From a virus: a DNA stretch of 57,208 nucleotides. Shown piece after piece: positions 14,979-21,546 of the stretch (its first letter is position 1; the number at the start of each line of letters is the position of its first letter). The notes beneath the pieces are model-generated. The model ran no database searches. It saw only the letters and a program-made list of their open reading frames with translations, and was not told where the DNA came from. Where the stretch lies: positions 1 to 57,208 of IMG/VR virus record IMGVR_UViG_3300043313_001186; one strand, written 5' to 3'. Both the position numbers and the translations under genes were made by a program.

Positions 14979-15063
14979 GACACCGTGAGGGCCCCGACTT
15001 TCGCTGAAAGTCGGGACTTTCTCGGTTGCTGACTGCATCCGATCACAAGAGAGAGAGAACAAC
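14979..15063 (+). promoter_or_regulatory. Hairpin-palindrome-SD module, copy 1
   Basis: CCCGACTTTC-GCT-GAAAGTCGGG (14993-15015) is a 10-bp hairpin that overlaps the palindrome at 15006-15021, followed by a TCGGTTGC segment and an AAGAGAGAGAG purine tract before the ATG at 15064. The whole block recurs at 15808-15895. RNA could fold through either the hairpin or the palindrome, which are mutually exclusive. Confidence 0.6.
15006..15021. repeat. Dispersed palindrome
   Basis: GAAAGTCGGGACTTTC; 4-nt spacer; last of the 4-nt block. Confidence 0.9.
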
Positions 15064-15472
15064 ATGAGCAAGAACATCACCATCGGCCGCATCGCCACGC
15101 TCGGCATCGGCATCGCCCTCGGTGTCGGGAGCGTCGCCCTTCACGGCCGCGTGCCTACCGGACGAGCCGACGGCACCTGCGAGTGTCGAGACACCGGTCA
15201 CCGCACCGGAGGCGAGCACCGAGGCACCGAGTCTGCCCGAGGGCACGCTGGAGTGCGGCGAGGACGGCATCGCCACCGACAGCGACCCGGTGCACGGCAA
15301 CTGGGCGTACTGCGAGCCCGCTCTGGCTGGACTGGAGGGTCAGACCCTCTACCCCTGCCCCGTCGAGGACGCGCCGAACTGCTACTGGGACGCCGCGACG
15401 ATGGGCAACGGCACCGGTCGGTCGTTCGTGAACATCGACGGCACGTACTACTACGCCGAGGACACCAAGTGA
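15064..15472 (+). CDS. Lipoprotein with apparent frameshift near 15135
   Basis: From ATG 15064 the first frame encodes a signal peptide (MSKNITIGRIATLGIGIALG). The next frame carries a lipobox-like FTAAC, a Pro/Thr/Ala-rich linker and a Cys-containing domain (LECGEDGIATDSD ... CEPALAGLEGQTLYPCPVED ... NIDGTYYY) ending at 15472. Joining them needs a +1 shift at the CCC around 15134-15136. Reading on in the first frame instead gives Arg/Gly-rich nonsense-like sequence. So this is a surface lipoprotein, with either a sequencing indel, a real mutation or recoding. A superinfection role is possible but not shown. Confidence 0.65.
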
Positions 15473-15615
15473 GCGAGGCACTGCTCGGCATCCTGATCAC
15501 CCTGCTCCTGATCGCGGGCGGCCTCACGGTGAACTACTTCCTGATGAAGTGGGCCGTGCGCAACGGCACCATCGAGGCCAACTACTACGAGCGAGCACGC
15601 GAGGCACGGCAGTGA
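15469..15615 (+). CDS. 48-aa single-TM protein
   Basis: GTG 15469 overlaps the lipoprotein stop by GTGA. MSEALLGILITLLLIAGGL is a membrane segment followed by a charged cytoplasmic tail (NYYERAREARQ). Coupled to the following gene by GTGA. Confidence 0.7.
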   Translation: MSEALLGILITLLLIAGGLTVNYFLMKWAVRNGTIEANYYERAREARQ

Positions 15616-15803
15616 CAGCCCTGCTGATCACGGCGATGCTCACCGGCATCGCCTGCCACGTCTTCTACGCCGGTCGCAGGCGTAGAAAGCGTCGCCCTGT
15701 CCGCATGGCACGCTCCGGCTGGTACCCAGACCCTTGGCAGAAGGACTGCCTGCGGTACTGGAGCGGCCACCACTGGACGAAGTACACACACGTCATCGCT
15801 TGA
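15612..15803 (+). CDS. DUF2510 membrane protein (63 aa)
   Basis: An N-terminal TM segment (MTALLITAMLTGIACHVFY), a strongly basic RRRRKRR stretch, then GWYPDPW ... LRYWSGHHWT, which matches the DUF2510 domain found almost only in actinobacteria. This is the clearest single pointer to the host group. Function of the domain is unknown. Confidence 0.8.
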   Translation: MTALLITAMLTGIACHVFYAGRRRRKRRPVRMARSGWYPDPWQKDCLRYWSGHHWTKYTHVIA

Positions 15804-15807
15804 CGCG

Positions 15808-15895
15808 GAGACCGTGGGGGTCCGGCTTTCTCATCGAAAGTCGGACTTTCTCGGTTGCCGACCGGCACCGAATACAAGAGAGAAAGAGAGACACC
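15808..15895 (+). promoter_or_regulatory. Hairpin-palindrome-SD module, copy 2
   Basis: Repeats the 14979-15063 block: GTCCGGCTTTC pairs with GAAAGTCGGAC around TCATC, the palindrome 15836-15850 follows, then TCGGTTGC, then ACAAGAGAGAAAGAGAG before ATG 15896. The spacer is 3 nt here against 4 nt in copy 1. Confidence 0.6.
15836..15850. repeat. Dispersed palindrome
   Basis: GAAAGTCGGACTTTC; 3-nt spacer; first after the switch. Confidence 0.9.
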
Positions 15896-16402
15896 ATGCA
15901 CTGGTCACACCCGACCGATATCGAAGCCGTCAACGTGGGCGGGACGTTCTTCGTGAACGCCTGCTTCGCCGACGGCCGAGGAACCGAGACGCACAAGGCC
16001 GTCACCTGCAAGACCTGCAAGAGCCTGCTGGATCAGCCGCGCACATCCACACAGATGAGCGCACGCCTGGTCCAGACGGTGATGGAGTGGCAGGAGACGG
16101 GCATGGCCGAGAAGGACTACGACCAGATGTTCTACGTGACGTTGACCTGCAACGCATGCCCGAACGACCTGGACGTGTCCGACTGGTCATCGCGCGTAGA
16201 CCTGCACAACCTGGTCAACGACGGGCGGCACTTCCTGGAACACTGTGCGTACGAGCACATGGGGGGTGCGGAGCCGATGATCCGGCGCGAGTACTCGTTC
16301 GCCTCGGCGTACCAACTGAACCTGGCGCTGGGCAAGCCCGCCATGACCATGCACGAGGAAGCGTGGCGTGAGCGGCAAGGCGTGGACAAGCAGGTGTCGT
16401 GA
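15896..16402 (+). CDS. Unknown 168-aa Cys-rich protein
   Basis: Two Cys pairs (CKTCKSLLD and CNACPNDLD) plus HCAYEH suggest zinc binding. Otherwise a soluble mixed alpha/beta protein. ATG follows a long purine tract. No family recognised. Confidence 0.75.
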   Translation: MHWSHPTDIEAVNVGGTFFVNACFADGRGTETHKAVTCKTCKSLLDQPRTSTQMSARLVQTVMEWQETGMAEKDYDQMFYVTLTCNACPNDLDVSDWSSRVDLHNLVNDGRHFLEHCAYEHMGGAEPMIRREYSFASAYQLNLALGKPAMTMHEEAWRERQGVDKQVS

Positions 16403-16542
16403 CGACAGCCGCGCTCATCTTCCTCGCGCTCGTGACGATCGTCTCGCTCGCGATCGTGCCGATACTTCTGGTCCTGCTTGCCTGCGGGGTCGGATTTATC
16501 GGCGCGGTCCTGAGCGAACTGTTCTTCAAGTACGAGCGATGA
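16399..16542 (+). CDS. 47-aa membrane protein
   Basis: GTGA overlap with the upstream gene. One long or two short hydrophobic helices (LIFLALVTIVSLAIVPILLV and LACGVGFIGAVLSELFF) with a KYER tail. Confidence 0.7.
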   Translation: MTTAALIFLALVTIVSLAIVPILLVLLACGVGFIGAVLSELFFKYER

Positions 16543-16555
16543 ACAGGCTCACGAT

Positions 16556-16584
16556 TTGCCTAAGTCCTACTATTGTGGTAGACT
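16556..16584 (+). promoter_or_regulatory. SigA-like promoter
   Basis: TTGCCT (16556-16561), 17-bp spacer, TAGACT (16579-16584), then AGTAGTTAG, matching the discriminator of the promoters at 21.3 and 28.3 kb. It drives the structured leader and the gene at 16762. Confidence 0.75.
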
Positions 16585-16619
16585 AGTAGTTAGAAGGTTG
16601 AAGTAGGACCTTCGATCGT

Positions 16620-16635
16620 GAAAGTCCGACTTTTC
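16620..16635. repeat. Dispersed palindrome
   Basis: GAAAGTCCGACTTTTC; 36 bp downstream of the -10 at 16579-16584. Confidence 0.9.
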
Positions 16636-16720
16636 TTCATGGGGGTGAGAGTCGGACCTTCGCCATGCGCTGGGGCTCACCCGCATCTGTGTGGGGACGC
16701 ACGGGTGAGCCCCGGCCACC

Positions 16721-16736
16721 GAAAGTCGGACTTTTC
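16721..16736. repeat. Dispersed palindrome
   Basis: GAAAGTCGGACTTTTC; 25 bp before ATG 16762. Confidence 0.9.
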
Positions 16737-16761
16737 GTCCGACCCCCAGAGAAGGAGAGAA

Positions 16762-16938
16762 ATGGCAATAGCAAGCGATGCCTGGACCACGGACGATGAC
16801 GAGAGCAACATCTTCGTCACCCGGACGAGCGACGGAAGAGTTCTGCTCACCGTAGCAACGGTCACCGGGTCACAGGGCGTCACGCTGAACCTGCACGAGC
16901 AGAAGCGGCTCGCCGACTTCCTCACGGACGCCTCATGA
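16762..16938 (+). CDS. Unknown 58-aa protein
   Basis: ATG with GAAGGAGAG upstream. Acidic N-terminus, then VFVT/GRVLLTVATVTG strands and a LHEQKRLADFL helix: a small beta-beta-beta-alpha protein. ATGA-coupled to the next gene. Confidence 0.75.
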   Translation: MAIASDAWTTDDDESNIFVTRTSDGRVLLTVATVTGSQGVTLNLHEQKRLADFLTDAS

Positions 16939-17039
16939 AGCGTCTGCTGAAGAAGGTGCCCCCTGATGTGCCCCTGACGATCGCCACGATCGTCTCGCTG
17001 ACCTTCACCGGCTTCATCTTGTATTGGGGGACACGGTGA
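16935..17039 (+). CDS. 34-aa single-TM protein
   Basis: MKRLLKKVPPD basic start, then PLTIATIVSLTFTGFILYW as a membrane helix (N-in predicted). ATGA and GTGA overlaps on both sides support translation. Confidence 0.7.
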   Translation: MKRLLKKVPPDVPLTIATIVSLTFTGFILYWGTR

Positions 17040-17296
17040 CTGACTGGAAAGTCCGACTTTCGGGGGATCATGAACCGGTGATCCGACTCATGACTCCGCC
17101 ATGCATGCTGTGCCAGGAACCGAGCGTCGTGGAACTGACACGCGCCGAGTTCGCCGCCCTGAATGGCGGCGGCTACATCCAGGACGCGCTCCCCGAGCGC
17201 GACGCCGCGTTCCGGGAACTCGTGAAGACCGGAACGCATCCGAACTGCTGGGAAACGCTCACTCATCCAGAGGGCGTGGGATGGACGGACGAATGA
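17036..17296 (+). CDS. Unknown 86-aa Cys-containing protein
   Basis: GTG 17036 overlaps the previous stop by GTGA. The palindrome 17047-17061 is read as KVRLS near the start; a later ATG (17091, MTPPCMLCQEP) would place it upstream instead. CMLC plus HPNCWE suggests a zinc site. Unknown function. Confidence 0.65.
   Translation: MTDWKVRLSGDHEPVIRLMTPPCMLCQEPSVVELTRAEFAALNGGGYIQDALPERDAAFRELVKTGTHPNCWETLTHPEGVGWTDE
17047..17061. repeat. Dispersed palindrome, at gene start
   Basis: GAAAGTCCGACTTTC; codons 4-8 of the 86-aa gene or just upstream of its alternative start. Confidence 0.9.
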
Positions 17297-17595
17297 CCAC
17301 CTATCAAGAGGCTGTGCTCGCTGACATCGACAAACTGGCCGCTCAGGTCGGGCTACCGACGATGGTCGAGTATCGGTTCTCCAACGTGGGCCGAGTGCTC
17401 ATCGGGGAGCCGTCGCACATCGTCGTGACGATCGAGTTCGAGTTCTACAGCGGGGCCGCGAACAAGTTGCTGATCAACGGAGCCAAGCACGCCCCACCGG
17501 GACCGGACAACTACTACTACGCTGCCACGGACACCGAGCGGTACTCGGAGTTCATCGCGCGGGTCCGGGCCCTGCTCGAAGCCGAGAAAGTCTGA
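17293..17595 (+). CDS. Unknown 100-aa protein
   Basis: ATG 17293 gives an ATGA overlap (ATG 17281 also in frame). Soluble alpha/beta with a VVTIEFEFY strand and a C-terminal helix (YSEFIARVRALLEAEKV) whose last codons run into a palindrome. Confidence 0.75.
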   Translation: MTTYQEAVLADIDKLAAQVGLPTMVEYRFSNVGRVLIGEPSHIVVTIEFEFYSGAANKLLINGAKHAPPGPDNYYYAATDTERYSEFIARVRALLEAEKV

Positions 17596-17600
17596 CTTTC
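17586..17600. repeat. Dispersed palindrome
   Basis: GAAAGTCTGACTTTC; touches ATG 17601 and includes the previous stop. Confidence 0.9.
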
Positions 17601-17801
17601 ATGGCGTCAAGCAACATATTCGACGCCTGGGTGCTTCCCATGGCCGCCCTGCTCGCCGTCGTCGTCCTTGGATCGGTGCTGTGCACCTGGATCGGCTACC
17701 TGTACGGCGCGCAGGTCCTCGGCTGGTTCCTGAGCGTCGGGTGGGGCATTGCAATCGGCACGGACGTGAGTCGGTCGATATACCGGAGCCGACGTGGCTA
17801 G
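17601..17801 (+). CDS. 66-aa two-TM membrane protein
   Basis: The ATG is directly adjacent to a palindrome (17586-17600) with no ribosome site between. Two hydrophobic segments (LPMAALLAVVVLGSVLCTWI and VLGWFLSVGWGIAIG) and a basic tail RSIYRSRRG. Confidence 0.7.
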   Translation: MASSNIFDAWVLPMAALLAVVVLGSVLCTWIGYLYGAQVLGWFLSVGWGIAIGTDVSRSIYRSRRG

Positions 17802-18102
17802 GCATAACGTCTTCCGTGAGGACCGCGTGCATGTGTTGGCCGAGGAATGTGCGACGTGCATTTTTCGGCCGCACACGCGGCCTGTGAACGGCGAGCGAGT
17901 GGCCGGGATGGTCCGGGAGACGATCAACGATCCCGGTGCCACCGTGGTCTGCCACTCCACGCTGTATCGCGGCAAGCCGAAGCGGCACGCGATCTGCCGC
18001 GGCTGGTATGACCGACTCGCCGACCGCGACCCGATACTCGGGCTCGCTCAAGCAATGGGCATGATCGTCTTCGATCCTGTCCCGGACAAGGAGAAGCAGT
18101 GA
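17794..18102 (+). CDS. Unknown 102-aa protein
   Basis: GTG 17794 overlaps the previous gene by eight bases. CATCIFRP near residue 20 and two later Cys with His (VVCHSTLY, HAICRGWYDR) are compatible with a metal site. The pattern ECATCIFRPHTRP ... HAICRG recurs in actinophage small proteins of unknown role. Confidence 0.75.
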   Translation: MARHNVFREDRVHVLAEECATCIFRPHTRPVNGERVAGMVRETINDPGATVVCHSTLYRGKPKRHAICRGWYDRLADRDPILGLAQAMGMIVFDPVPDKEKQ

Positions 18103-18491
18103 CAGACATTGCAGTACATCAGAGCGAGCGGGACGCACTGGATGCGATCCTGCGCAGTGAGGGTCTGGACGATCACGGAGCGTCGCCGCACTCGTGGCGA
18201 TGCGAGTACCCGGATCGCTACCCGAACGCCTGCCACTGCGTCGAGTGGGTGCGGGAGGCGATCCTGCAAGGCAACTTCCGGTATGTGCCGGACGTTCCAC
18301 TGGCGATCGAGTCTGGGGAGGAAGAGATTCCGCCGCCGCCACCGATCGTGCCACGCACAGTGATGCTGGACGTGTGGCTGGCGCTTGGCTTGGACGGCAC
18401 CGAGTTCAACGAGTGGTACTCATCCAAGCCGGAGGTCGACGCCTGGCGCGAACTGCTCAACGGCATCCGTCAGGCGGTGCGCGATGCGTGA
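18099..18491 (+). CDS. Unknown 130-aa protein
   Basis: GTGA overlap. Has WRCEYPDRYPNACHCVEWVREAI, a Cys/His cluster of possible zinc-binding type, and a run of five prolines in the middle. The C-terminal half is helical and Trp-containing. Confidence 0.75.
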   Translation: MTDIAVHQSERDALDAILRSEGLDDHGASPHSWRCEYPDRYPNACHCVEWVREAILQGNFRYVPDVPLAIESGEEEIPPPPPIVPRTVMLDVWLALGLDGTEFNEWYSSKPEVDAWRELLNGIRQAVRDA

Positions 18492-18624
18492 CCGCGAAGA
18501 CTACCGAGCCTGGCAACTCCTGCGCGGAGCCTTCGCGATCTTGGTATTCATCCCGTACGTGCTCGTTCTGCTCCTGTTCTACCGCAAGGGGATCGAGCGA
18601 GACGAAGAGTTCTACAACGAATAA
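18484..18624 (+). CDS. 46-aa single-TM protein
   Basis: ATG 18484 within the end of the previous gene. RDREDYRAWQLLRG start, membrane helix AFAILVFIPYVLVLLLFY, acidic tail. Ends the coupled run that began at 16762. Confidence 0.7.
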   Translation: MRDREDYRAWQLLRGAFAILVFIPYVLVLLLFYRKGIERDEEFYNE

Positions 18625-18639
18625 GGAGGTTCTACCCTC

Positions 18640-18696
18640 GTCCGGTGAAGAGAGACACCGGACCACATCTGCCTGCCGTCAATGAAGACGGCAGGC
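18640..18696 (+). other. Two tandem hairpins after an orphan Shine-Dalgarno
   Basis: AAGGAGGT at 18623-18630 has no start codon at normal distance. GTCCGGTG/CACCGGAC (18640-18663) and GCCTGCCGTC/GACGGCAGGC (18671-18696) follow. A GTG at 18645 opens a 52-codon frame ending in ATGA overlap with the next gene, which may or may not be translated. Confidence 0.45.
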
Positions 18697-18770
18697 TACA
18701 CGCAACGCCCCTCATGGCCCGCTTCTCTCTCGGTGCCATGGGGGGTGTTGTGCTTTCTGCACATCACACG

Positions 18771-18785
18771 GAAAGTCGAACTTTC
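18771..18785. repeat. Dispersed palindrome
   Basis: GAAAGTCGAACTTTC; 14 bp before ATG 18800. Confidence 0.9.
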
Positions 18786-18799
18786 CAGGAGGGAATCGC

Positions 18800-19288
18800 A
18801 TGACAGTACGAGATTCATTCGCTCAGCACTTCGGCGAAGAGAACGCGCTCAGGGTCGAGGAAGCATCCGTCGGCCACATCAATGATCCGGGTGCTCAAGA
18901 GGTTCACGCGGACGATCAGTGGGGCACGGACCCGTTCCGGTACCACCTGATGAACTGCATCAGCCACGACTGCTTCACCACCTTCGCGGCATTCCACGGC
19001 TTCACCGACCTGACGGTCGAAGAGGTTCGGGCCTGGGCGGTCGAGCACGCCGACCTGCATGAGATGGACGGCGACATCCCGGACTACCTCGGGCTGTTCG
19101 CTGGCGCGTACCACCCGTGGATGAACTGGGCACGGATGGGGCAGGAGCGTCCGGCCTGGTCGCTCACTGCCGAGGCCAACATCGAGCGGTTCAAGGACCT
19201 GCCGCTGGATCAACTGATTGCAGAACTCAAGGCGCTCGCCGACGTGGGAACGCGCCTTCTGAACGAACACGAACGAGAGGAAAAGTAG
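18800..19288 (+). CDS. Unknown 162-aa protein
   Basis: ATG with GGAGGG six bases upstream and a palindrome 14 bp before. Acidic soluble protein; DCFTTFAAFHGFTDLTVEEVRAW and a C-terminal helical run. No family recognised. Its last codons carry a degenerate palindrome serving the next gene. Confidence 0.8.
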   Translation: MTVRDSFAQHFGEENALRVEEASVGHINDPGAQEVHADDQWGTDPFRYHLMNCISHDCFTTFAAFHGFTDLTVEEVRAWAVEHADLHEMDGDIPDYLGLFAGAYHPWMNWARMGQERPAWSLTAEANIERFKDLPLDQLIAELKALADVGTRLLNEHEREEK

Positions 19289-19295
19289 GACTTTC
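19281..19295. repeat. Dispersed palindrome, degenerate
   Basis: AAAAGTAGGACTTTC; contains a stop codon and the ribosome site for ATG 19298. Confidence 0.8.
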
Positions 19296-19297
19296 AG

Positions 19298-19828
19298 ATG
19301 AACGAAATGATTCAAGAGGCGCTGACGCAGTTTCTCAACATCGACGTGGCCTCCGGCGAGTGGGACGAACCACCGAGCCTGGTGCTCATCGTGCAGAACC
19401 GGGACGGGTCGGTCACGTTCGACCCGGTGCCGGTCGGTGAAGCGTGGGGTGCCGCACCGCCATACATGGTGATCGTGGCCGCCGGACAGAGCGCTCGGAA
19501 GGTCCACGAGATAACCGGCTGGTCACCGCTGGAGAAAGGCGAGAACCTGCTCGGCATCGCGCTGTTCTCCGAGGGCTGGGGGCTCAGTGCCGATGCCGCG
19601 GACGCCGATGCGTTGAAGGCGTGGGTCGAGGCCGGGAACAAGATCGAGGGCCACCCGAACCGGGTCGAGTTCAAGATGGTCACCGCCCTCTTGACGGACG
19701 AGAACACGATCATGCTCACGCACGAACGCGGCGGAAAGGTCGAGGTCATGAAGGAGGGAACGATGGAGGGTCGCATCCCGGAGTCGTTGCGGAGGGCGCT
19801 GAGCGACTTCCAGGAAGTGAGTCACTGA
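19298..19828 (+). CDS. Unknown 176-aa protein
   Basis: The ribosome site AGGA lies inside the palindrome 19281-19295, so anything bound there would block translation. Mixed alpha/beta protein with LVLIVQNRDGSVTFDPV and FKMVTALLTDENTIMLTHERGG strands. Unknown function. Confidence 0.8.
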   Translation: MNEMIQEALTQFLNIDVASGEWDEPPSLVLIVQNRDGSVTFDPVPVGEAWGAAPPYMVIVAAGQSARKVHEITGWSPLEKGENLLGIALFSEGWGLSADAADADALKAWVEAGNKIEGHPNRVEFKMVTALLTDENTIMLTHERGGKVEVMKEGTMEGRIPESLRRALSDFQEVSH

Positions 19829-20100
19829 TGGAACTCAGACTCACCTTCCTGCATGATCCGGACAAGGACTTCGCCGTTCGCATCTGCATGCCGGTGCGGC
19901 GCGGCACTTTGGTCGTCACCGGATCGGTGCAGAAGCCGTGCGAAGAGTGCGAGCAGATGGTCTGGTACAACACCGAGCAGGTGCTTCCCGAAGAGGCGCT
20001 TCTTCTTCCCGAGGTCGTGCTCTGCATGCGCTGTGCCACCCTGCACATGGAGATGGACGACGAGCCGCCGACCTTCTTCCGGGGAGGCGGCAATGCCTGA
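19828..20100 (+). CDS. 90-aa zinc-ribbon-like protein
   Basis: TGATG overlap with the upstream gene. CEECEQMVWYN and CMRCATLHME form a likely treble-clef or ribbon zinc site; the N-terminal third is strand-rich. Unknown role. Confidence 0.75.
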   Translation: MELRLTFLHDPDKDFAVRICMPVRRGTLVVTGSVQKPCEECEQMVWYNTEQVLPEEALLLPEVVLCMRCATLHMEMDDEPPTFFRGGGNA

Positions 20101-20638
20101 GAGCGAAGAGGGCGTCTTCTCCACGTCTGGGTTGCACCCGACCGAGTTCGACGTGACGACCGACCGGGTGCTGACCACCATCTATGCCGCGGGCACCACG
20201 AGCAAGCAGATTGTCGAGGCACAGGACTTCGTGTGTGACCTGCTCATGATGGTCGGCAAGAACCATCCGTCCATCCCGGAGGAAGAGACGATCGAGTGCC
20301 TGGACATCGCGTTCATCGGTCTGCTAGTGCACCGGCACATGCCGTACAAGGACGCAGAAACCGGCAGGCTGTTCCGGCCTGACATCGCTGACAACGACTA
20401 CGGGGTCACGCTGACGAACCTGGTCAACGTGATCATTCAGGGACTCGGCGTTGGCATCGAGCGCGTCGCCGAGGTCGTCACCGAGGGAGGCAATCGAGCG
20501 GTCCGGCACATGCGGCCGCCCGACTCCTTCGATGACGACGGTGTGGCCCTGCACGCCCAGGTTGTCGCCCTCTTTGTCATCGGCCTGCTCACGCACCGGC
20601 TGATGCCGACCACCCCATACCCACCGCAAGAGCAATAG
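20093..20638 (+). CDS. Unknown 181-aa helical protein
   Basis: ATG overlaps the previous gene by eight bases. Several long helices, including LVNVIIQGLGVGIERVAEVV and HAQVVALFVIGLLTHRLM. The hydrophobicity is moderate, so it is probably soluble. No family recognised. Confidence 0.75.
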   Translation: MPESEEGVFSTSGLHPTEFDVTTDRVLTTIYAAGTTSKQIVEAQDFVCDLLMMVGKNHPSIPEEETIECLDIAFIGLLVHRHMPYKDAETGRLFRPDIADNDYGVTLTNLVNVIIQGLGVGIERVAEVVTEGGNRAVRHMRPPDSFDDDGVALHAQVVALFVIGLLTHRLMPTTPYPPQEQ

Positions 20639-20650
20639 GAAGGAAGCAGT

Positions 20651-20986
20651 ATGCCAATGAGTGAGGAACTCCTGAAAGTCGAACTTTCTCCGGCCAGGGG
20701 TCAGTTGTTCGGCACGTTCACCGAGGGTCAGCCGGTCGCCGAGGCGATCGGCGCTGTCGTGGCGTTCCAGGTAGACGGGAAGGAGGGAGAGCGCACCCGT
20801 CGCTATGGCCGCGTGTCGGCGGTGCATGACGACCTCCTGAACATCGACAACAAGCGCGGATCGAGCGAGCAGGTGGTCGCGACGACCATCTTCTTCTTCG
20901 ACGCGCCGGAACTGGTCCTCAAGTGGCGACAGATCGCCGTCGCCGTGGCCGAGGTCGCCATGCAGACCTCGGGTGACGATGACTAG
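20651..20986 (+). CDS. Unknown 111-aa protein
   Basis: ATG with AAGGAAG upstream. The palindrome 20674-20688 lies in codons 9-13 as KVELS. Beta-rich middle (RRYGRVSAVHDDLLNID) and acidic C-terminus. Confidence 0.75.
   Translation: MPMSEELLKVELSPARGQLFGTFTEGQPVAEAIGAVVAFQVDGKEGERTRRYGRVSAVHDDLLNIDNKRGSSEQVVATTIFFFDAPELVLKWRQIAVAVAEVAMQTSGDDD
20674..20688. repeat. Dispersed palindrome, intragenic
   Basis: GAAAGTCGAACTTTC; codons 9-13 of the gene at 20651. Confidence 0.9.
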
Positions 20987-21350
20987 CCGCGAGCGGGTCG
21001 AAGAGGCGAGGCGCAGGGTGTCCGATGCGGAACGGCTGGCGCGGGCCGCCCTGGAGAATCTGGACAAGGCGACCGCGCGCCTGGCGGCGCTGGAGAACGA
21101 GCCTGACGAGCCCAAGGGAGGCTCGATCGTTCGGTTCGACGTGCAGTTCCTTCCGGACGGCACGTCGTACACCTACGTCGCGCTCCGAGCGCCGGACGGC
21201 AAGTGGTATCGCACCGGTTCAGCCAAGCCGCTGTCGTGGAGCGACCTGATCGGCTTCATGTACCAGGACGACACGACGCAGAAGCAGGGCGTTCGGTTCT
21301 TCCTGATGAACGGCAAGAAGGGCAGATGGGTCGGCCGAGGAATTGACTAA
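20979..21350 (+). CDS. Unknown 123-aa protein with coiled-coil start
   Basis: ATG 20979 overlaps the previous gene (GTG 20973 also in frame). Residues 3-40 are a charged coiled coil (RERVEEARRRVSDAERLARA), followed by a small beta domain (IVRFDVQFLPDGTSYTYVAL). Its last codons contain the -35 of the downstream promoter. Confidence 0.75.
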   Translation: MTSRERVEEARRRVSDAERLARAALENLDKATARLAALENEPDEPKGGSIVRFDVQFLPDGTSYTYVALRAPDGKWYRTGSAKPLSWSDLIGFMYQDDTTQKQGVRFFLMNGKKGRWVGRGID

Positions 21351-21371
21351 GAACCCCCTATCTGGTATAAT
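21343..21371 (+). promoter_or_regulatory. Strong SigA-type promoter for the AAA ATPase
   Basis: TTGACT (21343-21348), 17-bp spacer, TATAAT (21366-21371), then AGTAGTAGTAGG. The best match to consensus in the window. Confidence 0.9.
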
Positions 21372-21546
21372 AGTAGTAGTAGGTGAGAGAACCGGGTTAC
21401 CCCAGCCCTGGTGACTCACCGAAGGGGAAAAGTCCGACTTTCGGGGGGAAGTACGGACATCCCACAGGAGGGCCGGTGCGATGAGCACCGGTCCTCCGCT
21501 TATAGACTCCCGCCCACCGTGGGCGGGTAGATGGAAGGAACAACCA
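21372..21546 (+). promoter_or_regulatory. Structured leader of the AAA ATPase
   Basis: Palindrome at 21427-21442, then a 13-bp hairpin (21467-21479 with 21485-21497) whose stem contains AGGAGG and whose loop GATGA contains ATG 21481, then an 8-bp hairpin CCCGCCCA/TGGGCGGG (21509-21527). The GTG used by the gene follows GGAAGGA at 21534-21540. Confidence 0.65.
21427..21442. repeat. Dispersed palindrome
   Basis: GAAAAGTCCGACTTTC; in the AAA ATPase leader. Confidence 0.88.

Larger units (their letters stand above)
16590..16761 (+). promoter_or_regulatory. Structured leader with 12-bp hairpin between two palindromes
   Basis: GGGGCTCACCCG (16672-16683) pairs perfectly with CGGGTGAGCCCC (16702-16713) around an 18-nt loop. 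Palindromes lie at 16620-16635 and 16721-16736. It has no open reading frame with a ribosome site. A cis-regulatory RNA or small RNA is possible. Confidence 0.55.

Noticed and set aside
15064-15615. A single 183-codon fusion reading through the lipoprotein into the next TM gene
   Set aside because: From residue ~25 to ~135 the frame is Arg/Gly/His-rich without structure, while the +1 frame has a lipobox and Cys domain and ends in a GTGA overlap.
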